Assembly (NCBI RefSeq): GCF_016518545.1
Contig: NZ_JACVTO010000010.1
Span: 142,083 to 206,082, forward strand
Source: Pseudomonas sp. S30
Lineage (GTDB): Bacteria > Pseudomonadota > Gammaproteobacteria > Pseudomonadales > Pseudomonadaceae
Length of the DNA: 64,000 bases
Direction of reading: 5' to 3'
Within the stretch, counting starts at the first letter, position 1. Each line of letters opens with the position of its first letter. Below the pieces are notes generated by a model that was given only the letters and a program-made list of their open reading frames with translations, had not been told where the DNA came from and did not search any database. Made by a program: the position numbers and the translations under genes. This document shows positions 8,739-17,697 of this stretch, in pieces.

Positions 8739-8758
8739 TATTATTGGATCCAATAATA
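8739..8758. promoter_or_regulatory. Perfect 20-bp palindrome ahead of the AraC gene
   Basis: The sequence TATTATTGGATCCAATAATA reads the same on both strands without a mismatch. It lies just upstream of the AraC gene's ribosome site and between that gene and the exporter. It is AT-rich in otherwise GC-rich DNA. It is most simply an operator for a dimeric repressor, but AraC proteins usually bind direct repeats, so the protein that binds it is uncertain. Confidence 0.6.
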
Positions 8759-8870
8759 CCGTGAGACGCTGCTTGCGGCGTGCCAAGAATGGCGTACTTT
8801 TGGCGGAAACTGGCGGAATGTGCCCTCCACGGCACGTTCCAGAGGAATTACTTGCGTTTCAACCGCGTTA

Positions 8871-10097
8871 TCACGCCGTTTGGCTCGCTACGCTGTTGCT
8901 GACGTTGCGTCCCAGCACCAGGACGGCGACGAACCCGCAGCCGACCAGCGCGGTGGCCAGGCTCAGCAACACCGAACTGCCCAACTGGTCGACGATGCGC
9001 CCCCCGAAGAACGAGCCCAAGGCGATGATGACCTGGAACATCGCCACGAACAGCGGCATGCCTCGCTCCACGTCCTTGGGCGCGACCACGAACATCCAGA
9101 TGCTGGCGCAGGCCGGGAAGGCGCCGAAGGCGAAGCCCCACAGCGCGATCAGCATCAGCGCCCCGTGCAGGCTGGTGGCGAAGGTGGGGAACAGCGCGGT
9201 GCTGGTGCCGATCAGCAGCGCCACCAGCAGCAGGGTATGGCGCACGCTGCGGTTGGCGGCGAAGCCGGCGAACAGATTGCCGACGACTCCGGCCACGCCA
9301 TAGAGCAGCAGCAGGGTGCCGATGGTCGGCCCGTCGAAGCCGGCACGCTCCTTGAAGAACGGCGCCACGTAGGTATAGGCGGCGAAGTGGGCCAGGCCGA
9401 TCAGCAGCACCGCGATCAGTCCCACGCGCGCCAGAGGGTTGAGGAACAGCGCCGGCAGGTCACTGACCCGAATGGCCTTGTCGGGTGTGAGTCGCGGCAG
9501 CAGCAGGACCTGCGCCAGCAGCACTGGCACACCCACCACGGCGGTGGCCAGGAAGGTCATGCGCCAGCCCATCAGGCCGCTGAGCCAGGTGCCGACCGGC
9601 ACCCCGAGCACGGTCGCCAGGGTCACCCCGACCATGATGATCGAGGTCGCCTGCGCCACCCCGACGCCGCGTGGCGCCAGGCGACTGCTCAGGGCGATGG
9701 CGGTGGCCCAGAAACCACCGATGCTGATGCCCAGCAACACGCGGCCGAGCAGCAGCAGGTTGAAGTCGCTGGCGTAGGCCACCACGGCGTTGGCGACGAT
9801 CATGTTCAACGTCAGGCCAACGAGCAGGTAGCGCCGATCGAGCGCGCCGATGCTGACCGACAGCAACGGCGCCGCCAGCGCGGCCATGATGCCGGGCAGG
9901 GTGACCATCAGGCCGGCGTGGCCGGCGCTGATGCCCAGGTCGGCGGCCACGTCGTTGAGCACGCCCACCGGCAGGAATTCGCTGGTCACCAGGGCGAAGG
10001 CACCCACGGCCACCGAGAGGATCGCCAGCCACTGCTGGACGAGGCTTTGCTGCGCATGTTCAGGATGGCCCCGATGGGCCGGGCTTGGACTTGGCAT
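8871..10097 (-). CDS. DHA1-family MFS exporter
   Basis: A 408-residue membrane protein with about 12 hydrophobic segments and typical DHA1 features: SEFLPVGVLNDVAADLGIS at the first helix, GALDRRYLLV in the first loop, and GRVLLGISIGGFWATA in helix 4. These proteins export sugars, purine ribosides or drugs (AraJ, NepI, YdhP groups). Residues before the chosen start look non-coding; the ATG at 10097 is followed by a hydrophilic tail before helix 1. It lies upstream of the AraC/cupin gene on the same strand with a 144-bp gap that holds the palindrome. The substrate is unknown. Confidence 0.85.
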   Translation of the reverse strand: MPSPSPAHRGHPEHAQQSLVQQWLAILSVAVGAFALVTSEFLPVGVLNDVAADLGISAGHAGLMVTLPGIMAALAAPLLSVSIGALDRRYLLVGLTLNMIVANAVVAYASDFNLLLLGRVLLGISIGGFWATAIALSSRLAPRGVGVAQATSIIMVGVTLATVLGVPVGTWLSGLMGWRMTFLATAVVGVPVLLAQVLLLPRLTPDKAIRVSDLPALFLNPLARVGLIAVLLIGLAHFAAYTYVAPFFKERAGFDGPTIGTLLLLYGVAGVVGNLFAGFAANRSVRHTLLLVALLIGTSTALFPTFATSLHGALMLIALWGFAFGAFPACASIWMFVVAPKDVERGMPLFVAMFQVIIALGSFFGGRIVDQLGSSVLLSLATALVGCGFVAVLVLGRNVSNSVASQTA

Positions 10098-10290
10098 GGT
10101 GCAGATTCCGAAAAGACAGTCGCCTGGAGCAGGCGAGGGGGCGGGAAATTGGAAGGCGAGTATAGGGTTGGGGGTCGCGGCTCCCATAAGCAGGACGTTC
10201 GATAGTGATCATCAGCGAGATCGATGGATCCCTGGGGTTACCTGTGACAGTGCACCCGCGACCCATGGCCCTTTGCGACGGATTCGCCGC

Positions 10291-10815
10291 TCAGTGGGCC
10301 AGCAGTTGCGCCACCGCCGCCAGCGCCTGGTCGCGGCGCCCGGCCCAGTTGCCGCCGATCACCTGCATGGGCTGGCGGTGCGCCTGCAGCCAGGCCTGGC
10401 TGTCGTCGAAGAAGGCCTGGCGCTGGCGCAGGTCGGGCTGGCAGCGCTGGCCGTCGGCGATCCAGTCCACGCCCTGGGGGCTGAGCAGCAGGTGCAGGTC
10501 GTAGTGGCGTTGCAGCAGGGCGGGTTCGAGCCAGGCCGGGCAGTCGCCGAACAGCGTGCGGCTCCAGAGGATGTTGCTCAGCAGATGGGTATCGAGCACC
10601 AGCAGGGACGGCGCCTGATCCCGTGCCTGGTCCTCCCAGGCCAGTTGCCCCAGGGCGATGGCCGGGATGTCGGCGTAAACGGTGTCACGTTGCTGCACGT
10701 CGATGAAGTGGCGCACGTATTCGCCCACCGTCAGGCCGCCGAAACGCGCCTGGATCTCGCCGCTCAGCCAGCTCTTGCCGCTGGACTCCGGACCGCACAG
10801 CACCAGGACCTTCAT
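10291..10815 (-). CDS. NadR-type ribosylnicotinamide kinase
   Basis: A 174-residue P-loop kinase resembling the kinase half of NadR. The Walker A motif GPESSGKS begins at residue 8. YVRHF and a DTHLLSNILWSRTLFG segment match the nucleoside-kinase core. It probably phosphorylates nicotinamide riboside to NMN on entry, trapping it in the cell. Its ATG overlaps the pnuC stop (ATGA), so it is made together with the transporter, a pairing known from several bacteria. It lacks the adenylyltransferase and repressor parts of full NadR. A thiamine role is less likely because no TPP riboswitch is visible upstream. Confidence 0.8.
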   Translation of the reverse strand: MKVLVLCGPESSGKSWLSGEIQARFGGLTVGEYVRHFIDVQQRDTVYADIPAIALGQLAWEDQARDQAPSLLVLDTHLLSNILWSRTLFGDCPAWLEPALLQRHYDLHLLLSPQGVDWIADGQRCQPDLRQRQAFFDDSQAWLQAHRQPMQVIGGNWAGRRDQALAAVAQLLAH

Positions 10816-11378
10816 GCGCCGACCAGCGCCGGATCGCGCCGCCATTGCACCCAGCCGCGCACGGCGATCAGGGTGAACAGACCATACAGCGCGGCGGTGA
10901 GATACAGGCCTTTGTAGAGGAACAGTCCGACGAAGATCACGTCGACCACGAACCACAGCGCCCAGCATTGCAGGCGCTTTTGCGCCATCCATACCTGGGC
11001 CACCAGACTGAAGCCGGTCAGGCCTGCATCCAGCCAGGGCTGGGCGGCATCGGTCCAGTGCGCCATGGCCGCGCCCAGCACGAGGCTGGTCAGCAGGCCG
11101 GCACCCAGCCCGCACAGCACCGTCGGCGTGTCCAGCCGCGTGACCTGGCGGGCATCCTCGACCCGGTCGGGACGGGTCCACTGCCACCAGCCATACAGGT
11201 TGAGCACCGCGTACACCAGTTGCAGGAGCATGTCCGAATACAGCTTCACGTCGTAGAAGATCCAGCTGTACAGCACCACCATCACCAGGCCGATCGGCCA
11301 GCACCAGATGTTCTGGCGCACCGTGAGCCAGACGGCGATGACGCCCAGGGCGGCGGCGAAGAGTTCGAGGCCGGACAT
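10812..11378 (-). CDS. pnuC: PnuC family nicotinamide riboside transporter
   Basis: A 188-residue integral membrane protein with about seven hydrophobic segments. It has the PnuC-family WLTVRQNIWCWPIGLV start and the YGWWQWTRP motif. It would let nicotinamide riboside pass the inner membrane by facilitated diffusion, with the coupled kinase pulling the flow inwards. AAGGA precedes the ATG. A sigma-70-like promoter lies about 35 bp upstream. Members of the wider family take thiamine or riboflavin; the NadR-like partner argues for the pyridine nucleoside. Confidence 0.85.
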   Translation of the reverse strand: MSGLELFAAALGVIAVWLTVRQNIWCWPIGLVMVVLYSWIFYDVKLYSDMLLQLVYAVLNLYGWWQWTRPDRVEDARQVTRLDTPTVLCGLGAGLLTSLVLGAAMAHWTDAAQPWLDAGLTGFSLVAQVWMAQKRLQCWALWFVVDVIFVGLFLYKGLYLTAALYGLFTLIAVRGWVQWRRDPALVGA

Positions 11379-11407
11379 CGGCGATCCTTCGAAGGGGAAA
11401 GGCGCCG

Positions 11408-11436
11408 ATTGTACCCTGCAAACGGCCGGCGGGTAA
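11408..11436 (-). promoter_or_regulatory. Likely sigma-70 promoter of pnuC-kinase operon
   Basis: On the minus strand a TACAAT -10 box (11408-11413) lies 17 bases from TTACCC (11431-11436) as a weak -35 box. Transcription would start about 25 bp before pnuC. Spacing and the near-perfect -10 support it; the -35 matches only half of the consensus. Confidence 0.45.
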
Positions 11437-11538
11437 CGGCCTGGTCGCGCTCGTCGGTCCTGGCATTTCTGCTAGTAGAGGGGTGGCAGGGGCGGCCATA
11501 CCATCGATTGACACCTGATCCAACGAGGGTTGTCATTC

Positions 11539-12816
11539 ATGAAACGCTCCACTGCGCCTTTCCTCCTGGCCCTGAGCCTGCCGGTGTACTTGTACGCCGG
11601 TGTGTCGTGGGCCGACCAATGCGAGACCGTCGCCAAAGAGGTGACCGGCTGGTATGAGAAGACGGTGAACGACTGCGGACGCAACCCGGCCGTCGACTGC
11701 TCCGGCGTGATGATTCGCGGCACCAAGCGTGCCGACCCTCAGAAGGGCGAACGCTACGATGTGTGGAATCCCAGCCCGGCTTCGGAGAAATCCGGCGGGG
11801 TTTCCGTGTCGTGGATGCGTGCCGACAAGATCGGCTACGAGGACCCAGGTCTGGGCTACACCGACGGGATGATCTTCACCCCGCGGGACTATGTCGCCAA
11901 AGGCCAGAAGAAACTCGACGTGTACTGCGCGTTCCCGGTCGATGCCTGGACCGATGACCGTGACAGCCGCGGCTGCGGCGACAACCGCACCACCCAGCGC
12001 ACCGAGGCCAGCTGCCAGTCGGCCAAGCTGATGAATGCCAGCGACTGGCGCAAGTACTACGATGCCCTCGAGGAAAACAAGGGCGGTCGCCACCGCCGCC
12101 AGCGCCAGTGCGCCTTCGACATGAACGGCCGGCTGGAGGCCAGCGAGCGGCGCGATGCCTTTTCGGCCTTCATCAAGGCGCGACAGTCGATCGCCGACAC
12201 CCGTACCGGACGCGAGGTGCAAACCGAGCTGAGGCTGGTGAGCTGGAAAGCGGACGAGCCGGTGCCGATCGCCGCTTTCTTCTACAGCGAGTCCAAAGGC
12301 TTGGGCGCTGCCCAGCGCAACCAGCAGGACTACTACGCCAAGACCGGCAACTGGGTGCCCGTGATGCGCATGGACTTCCCCAGGAATGCCTCGAGCAAGA
12401 CGCGCTTCTCGTGCGAATCCAACGCGCAGTACCTCAGCGCCGATGGCAAGCGGGCCAACGATACCTGCAGCCGCTACGTCGACAGCGCCGAATGGGTGCG
12501 CCGCTACGATCCGGGCTACCGCAAGAATATCTGGACGCTGTCGGTGAAACCGACCCGCTGCGGGCGTAACGTCGACCGCGCCGGGATCGACGCGATGTAC
12601 GCCGAACTCAAGAGCCGCTACGGCAACGACGAGCGCTGGAAGTCCTACGACAAAGGCTCGCGCAGCAATTCGATGCACACGCAGTTGGCCTGCCACGTGT
12701 TCGGCAAGGACAAGGTCGGCAATCCGATCCGCTACAAGTCCACCTACAACCTCGAGCCTGCACGGCCGTTCGTGACCGAGGAGCAGGCCGAGAAAGTCGG
12801 CTGCAATCCGGTCTAG
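11539..12816 (+). CDS. Secreted halovibrin/HvnA-like protein of unknown function
   Basis: A 425-residue protein with a Sec signal peptide ending near VSWA-DQ. The mature part has many cysteines and fixed patterns: CSGVMIRGT, WNPSP, SGGVSVSWMRADKIG, YCAFPVDAWTDDR, RGCG and DFPRNASSKTRFSC. The last ~110 residues form a separate unit starting SAEWVRRYDPGY, with LSVKPT, AMYAELKSRYG, QLACH and a final CNP. Similar Pseudomonas proteins are often labelled halovibrin HvnA (an NAD-glycohydrolase name) or DUF2599; I cannot confirm that activity from the sequence. GAGGG lies 9 bases ahead of ATG 11539. It faces a longer paralogue tail to tail. Confidence 0.7.
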   Translation: MKRSTAPFLLALSLPVYLYAGVSWADQCETVAKEVTGWYEKTVNDCGRNPAVDCSGVMIRGTKRADPQKGERYDVWNPSPASEKSGGVSVSWMRADKIGYEDPGLGYTDGMIFTPRDYVAKGQKKLDVYCAFPVDAWTDDRDSRGCGDNRTTQRTEASCQSAKLMNASDWRKYYDALEENKGGRHRRQRQCAFDMNGRLEASERRDAFSAFIKARQSIADTRTGREVQTELRLVSWKADEPVPIAAFFYSESKGLGAAQRNQQDYYAKTGNWVPVMRMDFPRNASSKTRFSCESNAQYLSADGKRANDTCSRYVDSAEWVRRYDPGYRKNIWTLSVKPTRCGRNVDRAGIDAMYAELKSRYGNDERWKSYDKGSRSNSMHTQLACHVFGKDKVGNPIRYKSTYNLEPARPFVTEEQAEKVGCNPV

Positions 12817-12817
12817 A

Positions 12818-12836
12818 CCTGGGCGCTTCGCCCAGG
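12818..12836. terminator. Hairpin between the two secreted-protein genes
   Basis: CCTGGGCG, a CTT loop, then CGCCCAGG gives a perfect 8-bp stem directly after the stop of the rightward gene and before the end of the leftward gene. No clear T tract follows, so it may act in both directions or merely stabilise the 3' ends. Confidence 0.45.
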
Positions 12837-12880
12837 CGCGTTGCCTGGCAGCGCCCCTGGGCTAATGGCGTGAGTCACAT

Positions 12881-14644
12881 TCAGGGGTTGCACTTGGCCG
12901 CTTCGGTCTGCGCCACCGAGGTGGCCATCCGGAAAGGCTCCAAATTCCAGTCGGCCTTGCGGTTGTAGAGCTTGAGCAGGCAACCCAATTGCAACTCCAT
13001 ACTCGCTTCGGCCCCCTCCTGCCAGCGTGGGTCGAGGCCTTCCTGGCGGAACAATTCAGCGTAGAGCTGCTTGGTGCTCGCCTGGCGACCCAGCGAAGTG
13101 GGGACGACCCGCAATCCGAACAGTGGTTCTTCGCTGCCCTGGGCCTTCAACGGCTGGCCATCGCGCTCCAGCACCGACCAGCGCGTCGATTCGATCAGCC
13201 TGCGCACCGGGTTGCAGTTGGCGCTCTGCATCTGCGCCGGCGACAGCACGGGACGCCAGGGTTCCAGTTGCCACTGGCTGGCGTTTGGATGCCGCACGGC
13301 CAGGCATTGCAATTGTGCGCGCATGCTGCCTGCATGGATTTCGTCATGCAGCCATTGCGGGCTGTCGCCATAGCGGGCTTCGAGGGCCTCGTAAATGGCG
13401 TCGACGTTGGCGGGGCTGAGCTTGACGCCAGGCGCCAGCTTGAGCAGCAGGGATTTCTCGGCACGGCCCATGCCCAGCTCGCCTGGCTTGCGCTCGACCC
13501 AGTCGGCCGATGCGACCAGGTCGCCGGGCTGCTGCTGTTGCTGCGGCGTTTGCGGGTCCGGCTTCGGGGCCGGTTCCAGTGCTGCGTCGTCGAGCGCTAT
13601 CACCTGATCCTTGGGCTCGTAGCTGAACCGCTGGCTGGCGGGTTTGGTGAAGTCCAGGCGCAGGATGGGCACGGCATAGCCTTCGGCATACAGCTTGCGC
13701 TGGAACGCCTGGGCAGGCTTCAGGCCCACCGTGGGGCGGGCCTTGCGGGTATCGCCACGGGTACTGGCGACATAGGTGCTGTGCACGTCCCAGACGAACG
13801 CATCGATGAACGGCAGGCGTGCGCTGCCGTCCTCGGCCGACGCGCCGTGGGTGTCGTTGCGCAGCAGGAACTCGTTGAGCAGTTCCTTGCGCGCGAAGGC
13901 ATCCCGGTGCCGGGTGCCCGGGGCCTCATGCACCTGGATCATGGCGTCCCAGTCCGCAGCCTGCTCTGCATTCCACGAGCATTGCTGGACCTGGATGCGG
14001 TTGAGGCTGGTGGGGGCCAGAGCAGGGGGCCTGAGGTGGCTGTACTGGGCACGCCATTGTGTCGGCGTGTCGATCTTGCGCAGGTCGCACGAGCCCCAGG
14101 CCAGTGCCGCATTGGCATTGGCCGGCGTGGTTGCCGACCGTTGCTGATAACCCTCGGGGCGGGTTTCGGACCAGCGTCCGGCGGCAGCGGCCTGCTTGAA
14201 GGCGCCACAGCCCCAGGCCTGTCGATCCGGGCCGGTGAAGCCGTCGAAGCTGTAGATGCACATGAAGCCGGTTTCCATCACCGGTGCCTGCAGCGCGCGA
14301 GCGTCCTGCGGGGTGCGCAGGATGAAGCCGGCCGGTCGGATCAGTCGGCTGGTGCTGAGGTCCTTGCGGATCCAGCTGAACGAGGTGGCGCCGGTCTTCA
14401 GCGCGTAGGGGCTGTAGTCCCAGGGGTTGAAGGGACCATCGTCGACCATCCGCAGCGTGACTCCGCTGCAATAGTAATGGCCGCGCGGCGCGCCGTCAGG
14501 CTGCTTGCAGGCATTGTCGAGACGGTTGTAGTTGTCGTTGATACGCCGGACCGTGTTCTGCGGCGTGTCCACGGCGATCGGCGCGGCGCCGAGTGCGGTG
14601 GGCAGGCCCAGCACCAGGGCTGCCGCCAGGCTGTGGGTGTACAT
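12881..14644 (-). CDS. Secreted paralogue with duplicated C-terminal domain
   Basis: A 587-residue exported protein; signal peptide MYTHSLAAALVLGLPTALGA. GGAGG lies 5 bases before ATG 14644. The N-terminal ~350 residues share the layout of the facing gene: YYCSGVTLRMV, NPWDYSP, TSFSWIRKDLS, CIYSFDGFTGPDRQAWGCG, CSWN, LRLDFTKPASQRFSYE. After a Pro/Gln-rich linker come two copies of the ~85-residue C-terminal unit: one from SADWVERKPGELG to SANCNP, the second from ESTRWSVLERDG to AAKCNP. The facing gene has one copy. No enzyme motif is certain; a toxin-like NAD-glycohydrolase role is only suggested by family labels. Confidence 0.7.
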   Translation of the reverse strand: MYTHSLAAALVLGLPTALGAAPIAVDTPQNTVRRINDNYNRLDNACKQPDGAPRGHYYCSGVTLRMVDDGPFNPWDYSPYALKTGATSFSWIRKDLSTSRLIRPAGFILRTPQDARALQAPVMETGFMCIYSFDGFTGPDRQAWGCGAFKQAAAAGRWSETRPEGYQQRSATTPANANAALAWGSCDLRKIDTPTQWRAQYSHLRPPALAPTSLNRIQVQQCSWNAEQAADWDAMIQVHEAPGTRHRDAFARKELLNEFLLRNDTHGASAEDGSARLPFIDAFVWDVHSTYVASTRGDTRKARPTVGLKPAQAFQRKLYAEGYAVPILRLDFTKPASQRFSYEPKDQVIALDDAALEPAPKPDPQTPQQQQQPGDLVASADWVERKPGELGMGRAEKSLLLKLAPGVKLSPANVDAIYEALEARYGDSPQWLHDEIHAGSMRAQLQCLAVRHPNASQWQLEPWRPVLSPAQMQSANCNPVRRLIESTRWSVLERDGQPLKAQGSEEPLFGLRVVPTSLGRQASTKQLYAELFRQEGLDPRWQEGAEASMELQLGCLLKLYNRKADWNLEPFRMATSVAQTEAAKCNP

Positions 14645-14703
14645 GTCGACCTCCCGTTCCAGTTGGAAGGTCAACGTTCGGCCAGGCACGCTGGCAGCGT
14701 CTA

Positions 14704-14719
14704 CTGACAGACTTGTCAG
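14704..14719. repeat. Short inverted repeat downstream of the chemoreceptor gene
   Basis: CTGACA, four bases, TGTCAG: a perfect 6-bp dyad in the 112-bp gap between the end of the chemoreceptor gene and the start of the secreted-protein gene. It lies 60 bp upstream of the latter, where an operator would be expected; it could also be a weak terminator. Confidence 0.3.
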
Positions 14720-14756
14720 GTGGCGGTGGCTGCTGCCCTGGCCGCGCCCTGCGCCT

Positions 14757-16391
14757 TCACACGCGGAACTGACGCAACAGCTGCTCCAGTTCCTCGCTCA
14801 GCCGTGCCAGCGCCATGCCGGCGTCGCTGGACTGGCGCGCCGCTTCGGCGGTCTGCTGCGAGAGCCCCGCGGTATCGAGCACGTTGCGGTTGATTTCCTC
14901 CACCACATGGGTCTGCTGCAAGGTCGCGCTGGCGATCGAGGTGTTCAGCGTCGCCAGCGTGTGCAGGGCCTGCTCGATGGCGGTCAGTCGGCTGCCGGCT
15001 TCACGGGCCTGGGTGACGGTCTGGCGCGACGCCTCGCTGGAGGTGTCGATGGCCTTCACTGCCGCGTCCGATTGGCCTTGCAGGTGTTCGATCATGGTCT
15101 GGATCTCGGCGGTCGACTGGGCAGTGCGCTGGGCCAGCAGGCGCACTTCGTCGGCGACCACGGCAAAGCCCCGGCCCTGCTCGCCCGCCCGCGCGGCCTC
15201 GATGGCGGCATTCAGGGCCAGCAGGTTGGTCTGCTCGGCGATCGAGCGGATCACCTCCAGCACACCGCCGATCCGCGTGCTGTGCCCGGCCAGGTCGCGG
15301 ATCACGCCCTGGGCCTGGTCGATGGTCGCCGACAGCCGATCGATCTGCTGCAAACTGCCCTGGATCGCCTGCTGGCCCTGGTCGACCTGGGCCTGGGCCG
15401 CTCGCATTTCGCCGGCCGCCTGCTCGGCATTCTTGGCCACGTCCTGCACCGCGTAGGTGACCTCGTTCACCGCCGTGGCCACCTGGTCCATCTGCAGGGA
15501 CTGGCTGGCGCTGTGCTGCTGGGCGCTGCCGGCATTGTCGCCGACCTGACCGGCGGTCTGGCCCAAGGCATGAGCCGTGCCCTGGAGCTGGCCCACCACA
15601 CCCTGCAACTTGCCGTTGAAACGGTTGAAATATTCACCCAGCTGGGTGATCTCGTCATGCCCGTGGGTGTCCAGGCGCCGGGTCAGGTCGCTCTCGCCAC
15701 TGGCGATCTGGCCCATGGCGTGCACCGCCTCGCGCAAGGGCTGGGCGATGCTGCGGGCGATCATCCATACCAGCAGGCCCATCAGCAGGGCGATCGCCAC
15801 CCCCAGCAGCGAGGCATCACGCACCCGGCGGGTGAACTCGGCCTGCACATCGTCCACGTACACCCCGGAACCGATGATCCAGCCCCAGGGCTTGAACAGC
15901 TCGATGTACGAGGTCTTGGCCACCGGCTCGCTGGCCCCGGGCTTGGGCCAGCGGTAGTTGACCGGCCCGGCGCCCTGGGCCTTGGCCAGGCTCACCATCT
16001 CGTTGAATACGGCGAAGCCGTCGGGATCGCGGATTGCCGAAAGGTCCTGGCCATCGAGCTTGGCATTGACCGGGTGCATGATCATCTTCGGCTGCAGGTC
16101 GTTGATCCAGAAGTAGTCGTCCTTGTCGTAGCGCAGCCCGCGGACCACCTGCAACGCCTGCTGCTGGGCCGTGTTGCGGTCCAGGGTGCCGGCGGTTTCT
16201 AGCCCCTGGTAATAGGCCAGCACCCCCACGGCGGTCTGCACCACATGCCGGGTCTTTTCCGCCTTGGCCTGGTACAGCTCGCCATGGATCTGGCGCAGCA
16301 TCAGCAGCCCCAGCAGCACCAGCATGATCACCGCCACCCACAGGATCAGCCACAGACGCCGGCCGATCGACATCGCTCTCAATGCGTTCAT
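14757..16391 (-). CDS. mcpP: Methyl-accepting chemotaxis protein, McpP-like
   Basis: A 544-residue chemoreceptor: one membrane helix at about 10-32, a periplasmic single-Cache domain (about 35-185, with the typical [15 protein letters not shown] and [12 protein letters not shown]), a second helix, a HAMP domain and the signalling hairpin ([45 protein letters not shown]). P. putida McpP senses acetate, pyruvate, propionate and L-lactate, has this domain type and, as I recall, also lies next to uppP; that shared position is the main reason for the name. AAGGAG lies 10 bases ahead of ATG 16391. The MITE copy 1 sits about 85 bp upstream of the start. Confidence 0.75.
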   Translation of the reverse strand: MNALRAMSIGRRLWLILWVAVIMLVLLGLLMLRQIHGELYQAKAEKTRHVVQTAVGVLAYYQGLETAGTLDRNTAQQQALQVVRGLRYDKDDYFWINDLQPKMIMHPVNAKLDGQDLSAIRDPDGFAVFNEMVSLAKAQGAGPVNYRWPKPGASEPVAKTSYIELFKPWGWIIGSGVYVDDVQAEFTRRVRDASLLGVAIALLMGLLVWMIARSIAQPLREAVHAMGQIASGESDLTRRLDTHGHDEITQLGEYFNRFNGKLQGVVGQLQGTAHALGQTAGQVGDNAGSAQQHSASQSLQMDQVATAVNEVTYAVQDVAKNAEQAAGEMRAAQAQVDQGQQAIQGSLQQIDRLSATIDQAQGVIRDLAGHSTRIGGVLEVIRSIAEQTNLLALNAAIEAARAGEQGRGFAVVADEVRLLAQRTAQSTAEIQTMIEHLQGQSDAAVKAIDTSSEASRQTVTQAREAGSRLTAIEQALHTLATLNTSIASATLQQTHVVEEINRNVLDTAGLSQQTAEAARQSSDAGMALARLSEELEQLLRQFRV

Positions 16392-16475
16392 CAACTGCTC
16401 ACTCCTTTGCCTTGTTCTTCTTATACGAGGGACATCCAACCACGGTGGATGCCCAGCAACCCAGTCGACCAACGG

Positions 16476-16640
16476 CTAGTGTGGTGTTTCACAAGTAACG
16501 CTGATAAAGGCCGAGTGATTTTCATGCTCAGGCAAGGCGCCGCGACGAGTCGTAGCCCAGCTACGGCGAGGAGCGGCAACGCCGCATGAGCGTGAAAAGC
16601 GCCGGCATTTATAGCGTTTACTTGTGATACACCACACTAG
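16476..16640. repeat. MITE-like inverted-repeat element, copy 1 (165 bp)
   Basis: The element begins CTAGTGTGGTGTTTCACAAG and ends with the near-exact inverse (CTTGTGATACACCACACTAG). The terminal repeats match over about 24 bases and continue, with more differences, to roughly 60 bases each side. The middle holds a further inverted stretch around GTCGTAGCCCAGCTACGGCG. No reading frame is present. CTAG at both ends could be the duplicated or palindromic target. A second, shorter copy in the opposite orientation lies at 58730-58853. Confidence 0.85.
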
Positions 16641-16749
16641 AGACCGATTTCGACATCCTTGTTGCATCCCGCGCGCGCCTGCGCGCAGGTCTCTGATAGG
16701 ATCTCGGCCGCGCAAGATGAAACCTTTAGCCTGCGCGAACTTTTTCGCT

Positions 16750-16787
16750 GGCGTCGAGACCAACGGACGCTGTAAAACAGCGACGCC
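16750..16787 (+). repeat. Alternative hairpins in the uppP leader
   Basis: Within the 220 bp between the MITE and uppP, CGCTGT (16768-16773) can pair with ACAGCG (16777-16782). GGCGTCG (16750-16756) can pair with CGACGCC (16781-16787). The two pairings share bases 16781-16782, so they exclude one another. No T tract follows either. They may fold the uppP 5' leader, or be chance in GC-rich DNA. Confidence 0.3.
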
Positions 16788-16863
16788 GCGCGGGCGGCGC
16801 CGATCTGTAATGGAAAAAAACTAGGATGCCGACCATGAGCGGTGTCCATTTTTGGGGGCGTTG

Positions 16864-17697
16864 ATGGATTTTTGGAGTGCCTTTCAGGCAATCATTCTGG
16901 GTATCGTCGAGGGGCTGACCGAGTTCCTGCCGATCTCCAGCACCGGTCACCAGATCATCGTGGCCGACCTGATCGATTTCGGTGGCGAGCGGGCCATGGC
17001 CTTCAACATCATCATTCAGCTGGGTGCGATCCTGGCGGTGGTGTGGGAGTTTCGCAGCAAGATCTTCCAGGTGGTGCACGGCCTGCCGACGCAGCCCAGG
17101 GCCCGGCGCTTCACCGCCAACCTGCTGATCGCCTTCATGCCGGCCGTGGTGCTGGGGGTGCTGTTCGCCGACCTGATTCACGAATACCTGTTCAACCCCA
17201 TCACCGTGGCGGTCGCGCTGGTGGTCGGTGGCGTCATCATGCTCTGGGCCGAGAAGCGCGATCACCGTGTGAGCGTCGATCACGTCGACGACATGCACTG
17301 GAGCCACGCCCTGAAGGTCGGCCTGGTGCAGTGTCTGGCAATGATTCCAGGCACCTCGCGGTCGGGCTCGACCATCATCGGCGGCCTGCTGTTCGGCCTG
17401 TCGCGCAAGGCGGCCACCGAGTTCTCGTTCTTTCTGGCCATGCCCACCATGGTCGGTGCAGCGGTGTATTCGGGCTACAAGTACCGCGACCTGTTCCAGC
17501 CGGCCGACCTGCCGGTGTTCGCCATCGGTTTCGTGGTGTCGTTCATCTTCGCCATGATCGCGGTGCGCGCGCTGCTCAAGTTCATCGCCAATCACAGCTA
17601 TGCCGTGTTCGCCTGGTACCGCATCGCCTTCGGCCTGTTGATCCTGGCCACCTGGCAGTTCGGCTGGGTCGACTGGGCGACGGCGCACGCCGGATGA
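16864..17697 (+). CDS. uppP: Undecaprenyl-diphosphate phosphatase
   Basis: A 277-residue polytopic inner-membrane enzyme (BacA family). It releases phosphate from undecaprenyl diphosphate to recycle the lipid carrier for peptidoglycan, O-antigen and exopolysaccharide; excess activity gives bacitracin resistance. The two catalytic motifs are present: [14 protein letters not shown] near residue 17 and PGTSRSGST near 160. The start at 16864 has a GGGGG run five bases upstream; an upstream in-frame TTG is less likely. Its stop overlaps the next gene's start (ATGA). Most of the upstream 220 bp is leader without a clear promoter. Confidence 0.96.
   Translation: MDFWSAFQAIILGIVEGLTEFLPISSTGHQIIVADLIDFGGERAMAFNIIIQLGAILAVVWEFRSKIFQVVHGLPTQPRARRFTANLLIAFMPAVVLGVLFADLIHEYLFNPITVAVALVVGGVIMLWAEKRDHRVSVDHVDDMHWSHALKVGLVQCLAMIPGTSRSGSTIIGGLLFGLSRKAATEFSFFLAMPTMVGAAVYSGYKYRDLFQPADLPVFAIGFVVSFIFAMIAVRALLKFIANHSYAVFAWYRIAFGLLILATWQFGWVDWATAHAG

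Noticed and set aside
10198..10225. Second palindromic operator (TGATCA and ATCGAT motifs) upstream of the exporter
   Set aside because: Only short six-base palindromes common in any DNA; similarity to the 20-bp palindrome is limited to the TGGATCC core.
11508..11531. TTGACA as a promoter of the secreted-protein gene
   Set aside because: The matching -10 would lie almost on the start codon and fits poorly.
11379..11538. TPP riboswitch ahead of pnuC (an ACCTGATCC string is present)
   Set aside because: The string is on the wrong strand for pnuC and the other conserved parts of the riboswitch are missing.
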